In this document: positions 37,955 to 47,807 of the stretch, one piece after another
Layout: every line of letters starts with the position of its first letter
How positions within the stretch are numbered: the first letter of the stretch is position 1
Source of the DNA: Lachancea thermotolerans CBS 6340
Taxonomy: Eukaryota; Ascomycota; Saccharomycetes; Saccharomycetales; Saccharomycetaceae
Reading direction: 5' to 3'
Length of the DNA: 64,000 nt
Assembly: GCF_000142805.1 (NCBI RefSeq)
Contig: NC_013080.1
Coordinates: forward strand, 248,001 to 312,000
Notes under the pieces: model-generated
What the model was told of the DNA's origin: nothing
Database searches by the model: none
The model's input: the letters and a program-made list of their open reading frames with translations, nothing else
Made by a program: the position numbers and the translations under genes

Positions 37955-38500
37955 CACGTGACACACGGCCCAGGTCGCGTGATGAGGACGATCTGCACGT
38001 GACAGGAGCGCGCTGAGGCACGTGACTGAATATCTCGGCACGTGCTCCGTAAGTCACGTGATACAAAATCATCACGCGTAATCATGCATCACTCGTGGCA
38101 CGTGATCTCCAGTCACATGACCAGCGACGCCGCCGCGCATCCGCGCTTGCTCTCTTCTCTCCACCGGGCGTGCTCCGCTGGACAGCGGCGCAAGCAACCC
38201 GAGCCGCAACCCACGTGACTATTGCCCCTCATCACACACCCACACACCCGCGCCGCCCCGCTGCTGGCTATTTATGGCTCTCCAACACGCCCTCGCTCTT
38301 GCGCGCCTGCGGAGGCCTGCAGAGCAACTGCTGGGCCCACGTCGCCTTTGCGACGCGCACGCACGCTTGCCGCTGCCCTTCAGAGCCACGTCATGGAAGC
38401 AGTGCTACGTGTTCTGTGCGTCATGCCCGCGCGATCCTGGGCCGCGGAAGCGCCACGGGCGCGTCTGCGGGCCAAGGACTATGGGCTCCGTCGGCACGTG
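37955..38500. promoter_or_regulatory. Array of CACGTG (Cbf1-type) sites between ISR1 and PIL1
   Basis: CACGTG cores begin at 37955, 37996, 38019, 38039, 38055, 38099, 38212 and 38495, with a TCACATGA at 38113. All but the one at 38039 have the RTCACRTG context preferred by Cbf1. Six lie within 150 bp, 180-330 bp upstream of ISR1. Density equals that at CYS3, a known Cbf1 target, but neither ISR1 nor PIL1 is a classic sulfur gene. Confidence 0.8.
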
Positions 38501-38718
38501 ACCGGACCCTCGGTTTACGTGCAAGATGCCGTCATCAGCGCTCACGGCCTGCGGGACGCGTTTCCGCGCAGACGGCGCGCAGCGGGCAGCCGCGGCGCAG
38601 ACGGGCGCGCACGCGGACGCGTCTCGCACCGACGCGTCTGGGCTCGCGCCCCGCGTAGCAAAATTTTCGCAATCGCAGCCCCTTAACCATTTTCGTAATC
38701 GGGGGCGTGGACTCGGAG

Positions 38719-38726
38719 TATATAAG
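38719..38726 (+). promoter_or_regulatory. TATA box of PIL1
   Basis: TATATAAG 121 bp upstream of the PIL1 ATG, followed by GGGG (stress-element-like AGGGG). Confidence 0.7.
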
Positions 38727-38846
38727 GGGAAACCTTGGAACGGTCCCCCTGTTAGCCCTTTAAAGAAGAGAGCTCTCTTCCAATCCACACTCTCCGTCGC
38801 AGCCACAAGCCAGCAACAGGCCCTACAGCTCCAACCGCCCAATCCC

Positions 38847-39836
38847 ATGCACAGAACATACTCGCTCAGAAACTCGCGCGCGCCCACGGCCGCGCAGCTG
38901 CAGAACCCACCTCCACCTCCTTCGTCGACCAAGAACCGGTTCTTCGGCAAGGGCGGGCTCGCCAACTCATTCCGCAAAAACACGGCCGGCGCGTTCGGCC
39001 CAGAGCTGGCGCGCAAGCTCTCGCAGCTGGTCAAGATCGAGAAGAACGTGCTGCGGTCCATCGAGGTGGCGGCCAACGAGCGCCGTGACGCGGCCAAGCA
39101 GCTCTCCATCTGGGGTCTCGAGAACGACGACGACGTGTCGGATATCACCGACAAGCTCGGTGTGCTCATCTACGAGATGAGCGAGCTGGACGACCAGTTC
39201 ATCGACCGCTACGACCAGTACCGTCTGACCATCAAGTCCATCCGCGACATCGAGGGCTCCGTGGAGCCTTCGCGTGACCGCAAGGCCAAGATCACCGACA
39301 AGATCGCCTACCTGAAGTACAAGGACCCCCAGTCCACCAAGATCGAGGTCCTCGAGCAGGAGCTCGTGCGTGCCGAGGCCGAGTCCTTGGTCGCCGAGGC
39401 CCAGCTCTCCAACATCACCCGCTCCAAGCTGCGCGCCGCCTTCAACTACCAGTTCGACTCCGTCATCGAGCACTCCGAGAAGCTCGCGCTCATTGCCGGC
39501 TACGGTAAGGCTCTGTTGGAGCTGCTGGACGACTCCCCAGTCACCCCCGGCGAGACCCGCCCAGCCTACGACGGCTACGACGCCTCCAAGCAAATCATCA
39601 TCGACGCTGAGACCGCTTTGAACGACTGGACCTTGGACTCCGCCCAGGTCAAGCCTTCCCTGTCTTTGAGACATGCTGACTACGACTACGAGGGCGAGGA
39701 GGACGAGGACGAAGAGGAGGTTGCCGACCACGAGCACCACTGGGTCGACGAGGACGAGCCTCAGCACGAGCACACCACCACCGAGGCCACCGAAACCACC
39801 ACTACCAACACCACTGCTGCTCCAACCACCGCCTAA
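38847..39836 (+). CDS. PIL1: Eisosome core BAR protein Pil1
   Basis: 329 residues (yeast 339). Main structural protein of eisosomes, which fold the plasma membrane into furrows and respond to sphingolipid-dependent Pkh kinases. The N-terminal MHRTYSLRNSRAPTAAQLQ is the membrane-binding segment; the BAR domain follows (FGPELARKLSQLVKIEKNVL, QLSIWGLENDDDVSDITDKL, RSKLRAAFNYQFDS, GYGKALLELLDDSPVTPGET). ENDDDVSDIT and FNYQFDSVIEHSEK favour Pil1 over Lsp1. The C-terminus is Asp/Glu-rich then Thr-rich. The frame is open 107 codons upstream, but ATG 38847 is the conserved start. Codon use is highly biased, consistent with abundance. Confidence 0.97.
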   Translation: MHRTYSLRNSRAPTAAQLQNPPPPPSSTKNRFFGKGGLANSFRKNTAGAFGPELARKLSQLVKIEKNVLRSIEVAANERRDAAKQLSIWGLENDDDVSDITDKLGVLIYEMSELDDQFIDRYDQYRLTIKSIRDIEGSVEPSRDRKAKITDKIAYLKYKDPQSTKIEVLEQELVRAEAESLVAEAQLSNITRSKLRAAFNYQFDSVIEHSEKLALIAGYGKALLELLDDSPVTPGETRPAYDGYDASKQIIIDAETALNDWTLDSAQVKPSLSLRHADYDYEGEEDEDEEEVADHEHHWVDEDEPQHEHTTTEATETTTTNTTAAPTTA

Positions 39837-40112
39837 GAGCGTGCGAACGCGCGCGTGCGGTGTCCCCCGGACAATCGGCGAGGGCATCCAGTGTCCCCGT
39901 TCCTTATACCTTAATTACTACATATATCTGTATCATTAAAAAAATTCTTTTTGAAATATATAATAATACTAATAAGAACAATAATATCATCTATCAACTT
40001 GGAGCGAGGCACGGCTTTGAAGAATCCCAGACAAGACTGCTCTCTGCCTCGCCGCCCGCCGGTCCTTTTTAGAAGCCCCAACCTCTCCCCACGCAAGTTG
40101 CGACTCAAATCA

Positions 40113-42551
40113 ATGGACGCCCTTGATCTTGACAAGCTGTCTACAAACCTTGCAAGGTATCACACGCTGCTCTCCAAGATCACAACTGTCTCGCAGCTGA
40201 CCAAACTCCAGAGCGCAATTGAGAATGAGCAATCATCCACGGCGCGCCAACTGGACGCGTTTTTGCAACCATCTCACACAAACACCAACCAAGCCGTGCG
40301 GACGCTGGAGCTCAACAGGGCGAGGCTCACTCAAACCTTGTCGAAGTTACACCACGCGCTCGAGTCCGTTGCGGAATCAAAGCAATTGGCTTTACAGGTC
40401 TCCACCAGGATCAGGGCTGTGGACCGCGAACGCCAGCTCGTCACCAGGGTCCTACAGTTCGTCTCACATGTCACCTCTTTAAGGCAAAACATATTCATGG
40501 TCCACCAAGCTATAGATCGCTCCGACTACAAACTCGCTGCCGCGGGTATCGACACCATATTGAAGCTGCCCGAGGAATCTGTGTATTCAGAGTTTGCCCG
40601 CAGGGTTGTACCGTCTGCTGAGATCCCGGAAGACCCGCAAGATCTTCTCAAGCAGTGGATCAACCAATTGGCTCAGGTCTTTCACGATAACTTTGTCAAA
40701 GCCGCACGCGAACAAGACATTACCCAGCTCACCGCGGTTTTCCAGCTTTTCCCTCTCATCCGCAAATCCGACATGGGGCTTGACCTGTACTCCAAGTATG
40801 TTTGCGACATGATAGCGACCCAAAGCCGAAAAGTGATGACAAGCACTACTTCAAAGAGCCCGGGGTTTTTCGCGCAGGCTCTTCTACACTTGTTCAAGAT
40901 CGTCTCCACGATCATAAACGAACACTCCAAGATCATTGCAAAGTACTACGGAAAACAGCACATGGTCCATATTATGGCCAAAGTTCAGCGCGAGGCAGAC
41001 ATGCAGGCTGGCCTCGTTTTAGACAGCTTCTTTGAAAGCCGCAACTTTAAAGAGATCTTGCAAGATATACGCGCGTTTAAGGAGAATGTATCCCCCGAGG
41101 AGGAAGGATTGACGAGCAATGCCCCATCTATGTCCGAGGTGTCGGGCATCATCAATGAGTCTTCATCTATTCTCCAAAATTGGTCCATGTACTGCCGTTT
41201 TTTTGCACTAAAGTGGCGAGAGTTCTCTGATCAGAGCTCTGAAGATCCGCTCACTTTGCCTGCCCCCATCTGTGACGGTATATTCTATTCCAAAATCCAC
41301 AGTTCGGGGTTTTTGTCTGATCTCAAGAAACTTAATGAGTTTTATCTCAACCGTTCTTTCAAGAAGAGTTTGGAGCTTGAGGAGTTGCCTTCCTTGAACG
41401 AACAAATTTCCAAAGCGCCCCTCAAGCATGATGATATCTCTAGCTACGGCTTCTCTTCCATCATTGAGGATCTCACGGTGCTTATTAGAAGCTGTTTGGT
41501 TGTGAATGTGAACACGGGTGAAAGCACTCTCTTGGGCCAATTCCTTGATATGCTAGTGAGATTTTTGCAAAATGAGTATCTGATTAGATTTTTACAGCAT
41601 CGCTTGCGTCAGCTGCAGCCGCGATTGACTAGCAACGTTGTCTTGAAAAAATATGTGCCTCAGACGGAGTCAACTATGAACTCGAGAGCGGCATCTCCTG
41701 GTGCTGTCGAACAATCGAAGCTCTCACACCTGAGGTTTAATTTCAAAGGTGCCGCTACATCGGCCTTCTCCAACATCCAATCAAATCTCCAAGCTGTGTA
41801 TGCAGACGAGGAGACAGTTTTGAAATTGCACCAATATCTCATCTACCTCAATACCTTGAGCATAGGATGCGTTTTCTTGCAAAAACTTTTGACTAAGGAG
41901 CTTCTGCAAGATAACCCTCAACTTCTACCTGACAACTTCCCCTTTGGTGATAAGTCTCAATCTCTTGTCAAAAAAATTGAAGCAACAGAACAAACGCTAC
42001 TTGCGCAGAGCTCGAAGCTGCTGCAGTGGGGCGTGCGTCTCCTTTTTGATGGTGTCTTGCAATCCAAAATTCAGAAAATATTAGGACCCTTATTTACTCA
42101 GGGTACAGAAACTGAGTACCTCGCGAGCACTGCCAACTTCGAAGATATGAGTCACCTCAAACAATTCTCTGACGGCTGGCTTGAAACCATGAACCCCTAT
42201 ATCAACGTCCTGTACAAAGATTGCTACGCACAGCTCTTAACCTATGCAGTTGACTTTCTGGTCGCTCAAATTTCCCCTAGACTTTGGAGTCTAAAGTTGA
42301 ATGAGCTGGGCTCTATCAAGCTTGACCGGGAGCTGGGGGCGTTAATAGCTATAGTGTGTGGCGAGCACTATCTTTTGAGGGAGAAATTCACGAAACTGAC
42401 GCAAATTGTTCTCATTGCGGGCTTTGAGGATGACGATTTTGACTCTGAAACCAGCGATTTGAAGGAGGAGGTGATAAAGGGTATAAGCTGGGTGCTAAAC
42501 CCAACTGAACGTATCCGTGCTGGTGAGTTGAGGGTCGACAGAAGGCACTAG
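40113..42551 (+). CDS. COG4: Conserved oligomeric Golgi complex subunit Cog4
   Basis: 812 residues (yeast 861). Lobe A subunit of the COG tether for retrograde transport within the Golgi; binds SNAREs and Sly1. No catalytic motif; mostly alpha-helical rods with an N-terminal coiled coil (about 10-110). Identification uses blocks such as ALQVSTRIRAVDRERQLVTR, the middle HIMAKVQREADMQAGLVLDS and the C-terminal FTKLTQIVLI, plus position: COG4 (YPR105C) lies between ISR1 and FHL1 in S. cerevisiae, as here. The open frame starts at a TTG at 39951; the first ATG is 40113 (MDALDLDKLSTNLARY). Confidence 0.93.
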   Translation: MDALDLDKLSTNLARYHTLLSKITTVSQLTKLQSAIENEQSSTARQLDAFLQPSHTNTNQAVRTLELNRARLTQTLSKLHHALESVAESKQLALQVSTRIRAVDRERQLVTRVLQFVSHVTSLRQNIFMVHQAIDRSDYKLAAAGIDTILKLPEESVYSEFARRVVPSAEIPEDPQDLLKQWINQLAQVFHDNFVKAAREQDITQLTAVFQLFPLIRKSDMGLDLYSKYVCDMIATQSRKVMTSTTSKSPGFFAQALLHLFKIVSTIINEHSKIIAKYYGKQHMVHIMAKVQREADMQAGLVLDSFFESRNFKEILQDIRAFKENVSPEEEGLTSNAPSMSEVSGIINESSSILQNWSMYCRFFALKWREFSDQSSEDPLTLPAPICDGIFYSKIHSSGFLSDLKKLNEFYLNRSFKKSLELEELPSLNEQISKAPLKHDDISSYGFSSIIEDLTVLIRSCLVVNVNTGESTLLGQFLDMLVRFLQNEYLIRFLQHRLRQLQPRLTSNVVLKKYVPQTESTMNSRAASPGAVEQSKLSHLRFNFKGAATSAFSNIQSNLQAVYADEETVLKLHQYLIYLNTLSIGCVFLQKLLTKELLQDNPQLLPDNFPFGDKSQSLVKKIEATEQTLLAQSSKLLQWGVRLLFDGVLQSKIQKILGPLFTQGTETEYLASTANFEDMSHLKQFSDGWLETMNPYINVLYKDCYAQLLTYAVDFLVAQISPRLWSLKLNELGSIKLDRELGALIAIVCGEHYLLREKFTKLTQIVLIAGFEDDDFDSETSDLKEEVIKGISWVLNPTERIRAGELRVDRRH

Positions 42552-42947
42552 ACACATTGTTAAAATCCACCTCGGCGTCTAAATAAACTGCATTAATTTA
42601 TATGTCATTCGTGACGAACGATAGTTGATATGAAAAAGTAAATTTGTACAATGAGTGATGATGATGCCTGGTAAACAAAAAGACAACCTAGAGCTAGCTT
42701 CTCAGCGCCTTTAGAGGAAGACTCAGTATTCGAGCTCATTCAGCTGCGTCGGGCGCCTGAAATAGAGTTCCTCCAGTGGCCCCTGCCTTTTTTTTTTGCT
42801 GTCTCTGACTTTGGCTTTAGTTTTGTTTAAGATACCTTCTTGGCAATTAGTCGTGTGTGAACCGTTAGCTGAGACACTTTCACCCGCTACAAAACGTACA
42901 CAGGAATATCCATACTTCGTTTCAATACTGGAGATTGAACACTGGCA
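42552..42947. other. Intergenic region COG4-FHL1
   Basis: 396 bases. Contains a GTGATGATGATG run near 42655 and a T10 tract near 42790. I tested it for a C/D-box snoRNA (box C-like GTGATGA, box D-like CTGA about 100 nt later) but found no terminal stem, so no RNA gene is called. The FHL1 promoter is presumably here. Confidence 0.45.
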
Positions 42948-45524
42948 ATGGAAACGTCCGTAGATGCGCTGACGCCCTCAGGGCCCGCGGCGGAAGACCC
43001 AGCTGAAGAAAGACACAATAGTGATGAGCATCGCTCCCCGAAAGACGAACCAGAGAATTTCGGAGAACCATTCGCAAAGAAACCCTCGCGGTCTAACAGT
43101 CAGGTTGCGGCCGACGAGGCAGCTGCCGAAGCCAAGAGGCTCATAGACGATCCTAATCTAAAATTGGAAATACCGGACAGCTTAGATCATGAACATTTTT
43201 CCAAGCTGCTGGAACTTGACTCCAAAAATGACGACGACTTGTTCTCATCAACAGACCTACTGGAACATGAAATCGCTGAGCATCCAGAAAAGCTCGCCAA
43301 CGACATTGCGGAAACGGTTCCCACAGATGATGCGACACAGCATTTGCACTCTTTAGAAAACTTGGAGTCTCTGGGAAAGCTCAGCGAGGAAGCCGGAGGT
43401 GACGTACACTCAAATCCTGGTACTGAAAGCCCGTCGAAAATTAAAAACGAAAATCAGTCTCCCTCCGTTTTAGTGGATCCTGTTTTAGCCGATGATAGAG
43501 CTATTCATCCCGACATCTATAATTCCGATCCCTTATCAACTGGTGCAGGAACACGAGAAGATACACCGGCCTCAATACTTGAGGACAAACACGAATTACT
43601 TGATGACCAAAAACAAGACGCGTCCACAAAACTCGGTTATGTTTCACTACAGCCTCCACTTCCGGAAAATGCTGTCAACAAAATAGAGATAACACAACCG
43701 ATTGAGCCCAATTCCGAGCTGCCGATGACTGAATTTCACGATGGCGCCAACAGCGAAACAGAACAATCAAAAATCTCTGCCTACGCAAGGTTAGACTTTC
43801 AGAGCTTCACATTTTACGTTCAAACCTTACAAGTAATCATAGGCCGGCGCTCTGAAAACGATTTTTCGCACAAGGTGGACGTCAATCTGGGGCCTTCTAA
43901 ATCGATATCGAGGAGGCATGCGCAAATATTCTACAATTTTGGAACTGGGAGATTTGAACTTTCTATCATGGGCAAGAATGGCGCGTTTGTTGACGACACC
44001 TTCGTCGAGAGGGGAATAACAGTGCAATTGAAAAATAAGGCAAAGGTTCAAATAGGTCAAATCCCATTTCAGTTTGTCTTACCAGACCAAGAAGGAAAGG
44101 AAAAGAAGGCAATCGAGCCTGTTGACGCAATTTCTTTGAAAACGGCACTCAACAATAACAACAAATTAGCAGAAATTTCTCGGAGTGTCACTCCAATTCC
44201 TATCCCGTCTGGCGAGAGTACTGAACTCAAAGACGAAGAACTCAAAGATCAGCCGGCCAAGAAGAAGACGCCTCCGAAGAAGAAGGAAAAGAAGGAACCT
44301 AAGGCCCCTAAACCCCCAAAGAAAATTTACACTCTGGAAGAAATTCCTCCCGAATATCGAACAAAACCTACGGGTTCTTACTCAAACCTAATCACCGCTT
44401 GTCTACGGAAATTTTCAAGCCCAAAGGGTATGTCTCTATCCGGAATATATGCAGGAATTAGAGAGCTCTTTCCCTACTACAAATACTGCCCGGACGGCTG
44501 GCAAAGTTCGGTAAGACATAATTTATCTCTAAACAAATCTTTCAGGAAGGTTTCCAAAGAGGGTAAAGGGTGGCTCTGGGGTCTCAATGAGGAGTATATC
44601 GCAGAGAGGGAAAAACAGAAGAAAAAGCAGGCAGAAGCTGCTGCTGAAAAGGCTAAGGCAGCTCAATTGAAACTTGAACAGCAACAACAGCAAAAGGCAA
44701 AGAAAGCGGCTGAATCTGGCTCGATGATAAAAAGTGTGGCCAGCATTCCAGCGAGACCTAAAGTTAAACAACCTAATATCTCCCAAACCTTGGCAGCAAA
44801 TAGGGCAGATAGGAAAGCGACTGCAGATGCAAACCAGCGGACTATGAAATACCTTCAGGAACAATTAATGATCCTCACAAAGGACCGAAAAGGTCTGGAT
44901 AAGCATGTCATGGCAAGCATATTAACACAGGCACTTGCAATGACAATAAACCAGGTTACGCAGGCAGCTAAAAGCAAGGGTATAACTGGCAATCCGCTAA
45001 CGGCTTTAATTGACAAAAACCCCCAGCATTTAAATTTGATTTTAGCTGCAGCCGTAAATGCAGCTACTGTCAAAGTCACTAACGGGAGTGTTAAACAGCT
45101 GGTTAGTATGCCTCCGCCAACAGTTACGGCACCCCAGGAGCGAAGAGCTGCAAGCCCGTCCACAAGCAACATACAGCCGACGTCTGGCGGAACATCAAAT
45201 CTAGTGGCGTCGGCGAATCCAGGGCCTGCTGCAACTGTTAAATCGTCGGAATCATTTGACCCCACTTCCCTCTCAAAGTTTTTCCAACCTAAGCAACCCT
45301 CAAGAGTGCCTACTCCGTCTCCCGCTAGGAGCGTTTTACCTCTAAAACGAGCATCGAGTGAGACTGAGTCTAGCTCCGATGATGAGTCAACCAGTGGCGA
45401 TGAAAGTGGAAGTGCTGATAGTGATGCCAGCGATGGGTCAGACAGTGATGATGATAGCAGCAGCAGCAGCGGAGGTAGCAGTAAGGGATCATCTAGTGAT
45501 GAAGGCAGTAGTGATGGCGAGTAG
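42948..45524 (+). CDS. FHL1: Forkhead regulator of ribosomal-protein genes Fhl1
   Basis: 858 residues (yeast 936). Transcription regulator that sits on ribosomal-protein promoters and recruits Ifh1 (activation) or Crf1 (repression) under TOR control. An acidic N-terminus contains LELPDSLDHEHFSKLLELD-like sequence shared with yeast; the FHA domain starts near residue 290 (YARLDFQSFTFYVQTLQVII, then GRRSENDFSHKVDVNLGPSK); a Lys/Pro-rich linker leads to the forkhead domain near 476 (SYSNLITACLRKF, YYKYCPDGWQSSVRHNLSLN); a helical block MKYLQEQLMILTKDRKGLDK and an acidic Ser-rich tail follow. Likely targets RPS15 and RPP2A are in this window. Confidence 0.97.
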   Translation: METSVDALTPSGPAAEDPAEERHNSDEHRSPKDEPENFGEPFAKKPSRSNSQVAADEAAAEAKRLIDDPNLKLEIPDSLDHEHFSKLLELDSKNDDDLFSSTDLLEHEIAEHPEKLANDIAETVPTDDATQHLHSLENLESLGKLSEEAGGDVHSNPGTESPSKIKNENQSPSVLVDPVLADDRAIHPDIYNSDPLSTGAGTREDTPASILEDKHELLDDQKQDASTKLGYVSLQPPLPENAVNKIEITQPIEPNSELPMTEFHDGANSETEQSKISAYARLDFQSFTFYVQTLQVIIGRRSENDFSHKVDVNLGPSKSISRRHAQIFYNFGTGRFELSIMGKNGAFVDDTFVERGITVQLKNKAKVQIGQIPFQFVLPDQEGKEKKAIEPVDAISLKTALNNNNKLAEISRSVTPIPIPSGESTELKDEELKDQPAKKKTPPKKKEKKEPKAPKPPKKIYTLEEIPPEYRTKPTGSYSNLITACLRKFSSPKGMSLSGIYAGIRELFPYYKYCPDGWQSSVRHNLSLNKSFRKVSKEGKGWLWGLNEEYIAEREKQKKKQAEAAAEKAKAAQLKLEQQQQQKAKKAAESGSMIKSVASIPARPKVKQPNISQTLAANRADRKATADANQRTMKYLQEQLMILTKDRKGLDKHVMASILTQALAMTINQVTQAAKSKGITGNPLTALIDKNPQHLNLILAAAVNAATVKVTNGSVKQLVSMPPPTVTAPQERRAASPSTSNIQPTSGGTSNLVASANPGPAATVKSSESFDPTSLSKFFQPKQPSRVPTPSPARSVLPLKRASSETESSSDDESTSGDESGSADSDASDGSDSDDDSSSSSGGSSKGSSSDEGSSDGE

Positions 45525-45866
45525 AGGTCTCAGGATTATTGTATAGTGCCTGTTGTAATACTAATATAAGCATGTTTTTCTAATGAAGTCATGCGAGTTT
45601 ATATGATTGAGAAAGGAACGTCACTCGGCGAATATAGTCATGCGTTGAGGGCCGCCTAACCAGAGGCTAATATGACACCACATTATTCAAGTTTTCCTTG
45701 ACCCTTGGGAGAAAGCATAGGAGCTTTTCCTATCGCTGCATGCTTCCCATCATAGCTTTCTATTTAGTAAGAGCACAGAACTTTGTTTTGATTTAAATTG
45801 TGGTTATGTAGGGGAGGGAATTTAATATTGCAGCTTACGTTTCTGGACCGGAGAGCTCGCAACTCT
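45525..45866. other. Convergent 3' region FHL1/PRE2
   Basis: 342 bases between convergent stops, AT-rich near 45780-45830, with no gene or structured element recognised. Confidence 0.5.
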
Positions 45867-46730
45867 TTAACCAATGACATTGTTGAACGATCCTTCTTTC
45901 TCTTTCACTTCCCAGAAAAGAGTCTCGATATTTTGATTGCCATGATACACCCAGCCCTGTTCAGTGACGTGGTATAAGTTAACAGAACCACCAGAATACG
46001 CGTCTCTATGAGTAGCAGCTAAAATGGACCGTTTCCCCAGATACAGAGCTTCTTCGACTGACAGATCCCATTTATAGTTAGAATCTAAGACACCATATGC
46101 AAAAGTCTGACCGGACCCTACACAGAACATATCGCCCTTTAATCTGGTGCCGTCGGAGTCCACGTAGTAAATAGTAGGGCCTTCCTTTTTAGTGTAGCCA
46201 CAGACCATGGTACCCATGGAAAGTCCCGCGCCCTTGTACTGGTAGACAAGGTTACTCAGTATCTTAGAAGCCGCGGCCACAGAAATACGCTCTTTTTCTT
46301 TGAGTTCGTGAAGCCGACATTGCGTGCCTAGCCATGTTTCCCAAAACTGACAGTCTGCTGCGCCACCTGCTAGCGTACCCAGCAGGAACGGGTTAATTTC
46401 AATGACTTTTTTGACAGTTTGAGAGGCGATCCACGACCCAGCCGTGGCACGTGAATCTACGGCGACCACAATGCCTCCTTGAAACCTGAACGCCAGCGTG
46501 GTGGTACCGTGCGCAATCTTTATCTTACAGTCTGGGTTTTGCGAGTCATCTGTGTGTGCCCTGAGAAACTCCTGTGGCGACGAAATTGGTGGCATAGCGA
46601 TCTGGGGAGCCAGTCTCTGGAACATGGAATTGCCAGTCACAAAGTCCCTCGAAAGCCCTTCCTCATTGTCATATTCTAATTCGGTGGCCAGCGTGCTCTT
46701 AAGAGAGTACTTTTCAGCGATTGCCTGCAT
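45867..46730 (-). CDS. PRE2: 20S proteasome subunit beta5 (Pre2)
   Basis: 287 residues, equal to yeast. Catalytic beta5 subunit with chymotrypsin-like activity. A 75-residue propeptide is removed at [10 protein letters not shown], leaving the catalytic threonine as residue 76; the conserved lysine and aspartate lie in [25 protein letters not shown]-type sequence just after ([14 protein letters not shown]), and [20 protein letters not shown] and [20 protein letters not shown] are family blocks. ATG at 46728-46730. A perfect Rpn4/PACE element lies 70 bp upstream. Convergent with FHL1, as in S. cerevisiae (YPR104C/YPR103W). Confidence 0.98.
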   Translation of the reverse strand: MQAIAEKYSLKSTLATELEYDNEEGLSRDFVTGNSMFQRLAPQIAMPPISSPQEFLRAHTDDSQNPDCKIKIAHGTTTLAFRFQGGIVVAVDSRATAGSWIASQTVKKVIEINPFLLGTLAGGAADCQFWETWLGTQCRLHELKEKERISVAAASKILSNLVYQYKGAGLSMGTMVCGYTKKEGPTIYYVDSDGTRLKGDMFCVGSGQTFAYGVLDSNYKWDLSVEEALYLGKRSILAATHRDAYSGGSVNLYHVTEQGWVYHGNQNIETLFWEVKEKEGSFNNVIG

Positions 46731-46799
46731 GGTGTGGAGGCCTTTGTGAGCACTGTTGAACGACGAGTTGTTGTGGGTAGATAGTGGTCTTTCATTCAG

Positions 46800-46808
46800 T
46801 TTGCCACC
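46800..46808 (-). promoter_or_regulatory. Rpn4 proteasome element (PACE) of PRE2
   Basis: GGTGGCAAA on the minus strand, the exact PACE consensus bound by Rpn4, oriented toward PRE2 and 70 bp upstream of its ATG. Established role: coordinated induction of proteasome genes. Confidence 0.9.
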
Positions 46809-47171
46809 ATGAAACGGACCTCTTATTTCAAGGTACTTGTATACGAAGCCATTTCTAGCACTATTACGCGCACTTATCTACACGGAGCACGCGGTTTTCC
46901 GGCCACTAGGCCGGCTGCCACGCACCGGGAAGGTCAAATGCACCTAAACTGCGTCTACAAGTTGGTGTCTCCACCATCGCGCCCATGCTCCGTGCAGGCA
47001 GACACGTCTCCCATTCCTCAGCCCCCTTGACCTCGCGAAAGGCCTGGCCTGCTGCTGCTCGAGGCTTGCGAAGCCCGCACTTGCCCAAGATCGTTGTGTC
47101 GCAGGCGCAGTGTAGGGAAGATCCCCAAACAGTGTGCGCCTTTCGATATGCGATGAACCTAATGTCTTTTC

Positions 47172-47206
47172 TCACGTGACGAGATTAGAAGTTTGTCTCA
47201 CGTGAC
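47172..47206. promoter_or_regulatory. Pair of TCACGTGACGA sites upstream of IME2
   Basis: Direct repeat of TCTCACGTGACGA 26 bp apart, with CACGTG cores at 47173 and 47199, about 600 bp upstream of IME2 and 440-470 bp from PRE2. RTCACRTG-type on one strand. Could bind Cbf1 or another bHLH factor. Confidence 0.55.
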
Positions 47207-47659
47207 GATGTCCATGTCCAATAAACGTGATATGTAAAAGGCTTGTAAGCTCTTTTTTATAAGGGCATGTCCCCTGACCAGCGTTTCCACATATGCTCAG
47301 TTTCACGTATATATGAGGTTTGAGGCCCAACTGTATACTAATTCCATAGATTTGGTTGAGGTATCGCGTTTGAGGCTCACCTGCTACGCCGAAGATCCTT
47401 GACCTCACTTCTCCCGTTTGAAGCCAGGCGAACCAGATGAGGCGACAACACTTTTGTTCAGATCCACAGGCTCTAAACCACTCTGTCACCCTCTTGTTCT
47501 GACCTTGTCTCGGATGCTTACTGCTAAACGCTATGTATATCACTGTGTACGCGAGAGCTCATGAAACACATTTCTTCGAACCTCACCACAGACGTATCCT
47601 GGGATCTGTCACAAACCCGTGTGTGTTGCCCGATACGGAAACAAAAGAGCGGCAAGCCT

Positions 47660-47668
47660 GGGCGGCTA
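47660..47668 (-). promoter_or_regulatory. URS1 (Ume6) site upstream of IME2
   Basis: TAGCCGCCC on the minus strand, with the invariant TAGCCGCC core of URS1. It lies 140 bp upstream of the IME2 ATG and 8 bp from the TATA box. In S. cerevisiae IME2 is repressed through URS1 by Ume6-Rpd3L in mitosis and activated by Ime1-Ume6 in meiosis; DEP1 in this window encodes an Rpd3L subunit. Confidence 0.8.
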
Positions 47669-47675
47669 GGACAAC

Positions 47676-47683
47676 TATAAAAG
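47676..47683 (+). promoter_or_regulatory. TATA box of IME2
   Basis: TATAAAAG, a consensus TATA box 125 bp upstream of the ATG. Confidence 0.8.
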
Positions 47684-47807
47684 AGAGAGTATTTATTGGG
47701 GCCCTGAAAGTGGATCTTGGCCAACTACAAGCTACTCCCCGCACTGCACTGTGCAGACACAAATACGTCTATAGAACTATATAGCCCTCCCAACAGCCAG
47801 CGCAGCG

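Larger units (their letters stand above)
37775..38846. other. Divergent promoter region ISR1/PIL1
   Basis: 1.07 kb, GC-rich, with a dense CACGTG array in the ISR1-proximal half and a TATA element near PIL1 (both listed). Open frames crossing it are composition artefacts. No RNA gene recognised. Confidence 0.55.
46731..47807. other. Divergent promoter region PRE2/IME2
   Basis: 1.08 kb with no gene. From PRE2 to IME2 it holds a PACE element, two TCACGTGACGA words, a URS1 site and a TATA box, each listed. Long upstream regions with many inputs are typical of IME2. The open frames here (for example 46906-47175) are not protein-like. Confidence 0.6.

Noticed and set aside
37775-38041. N-terminal extension of ISR1 beyond ATG 37774
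   Set aside because: Low-complexity Arg-rich sequence over CACGTG sites, and absent from the yeast protein.
42648-42765. C/D-box snoRNA candidate (GTGATGA ... CTGA)
   Set aside because: No terminal stem and no guide match that I can support.
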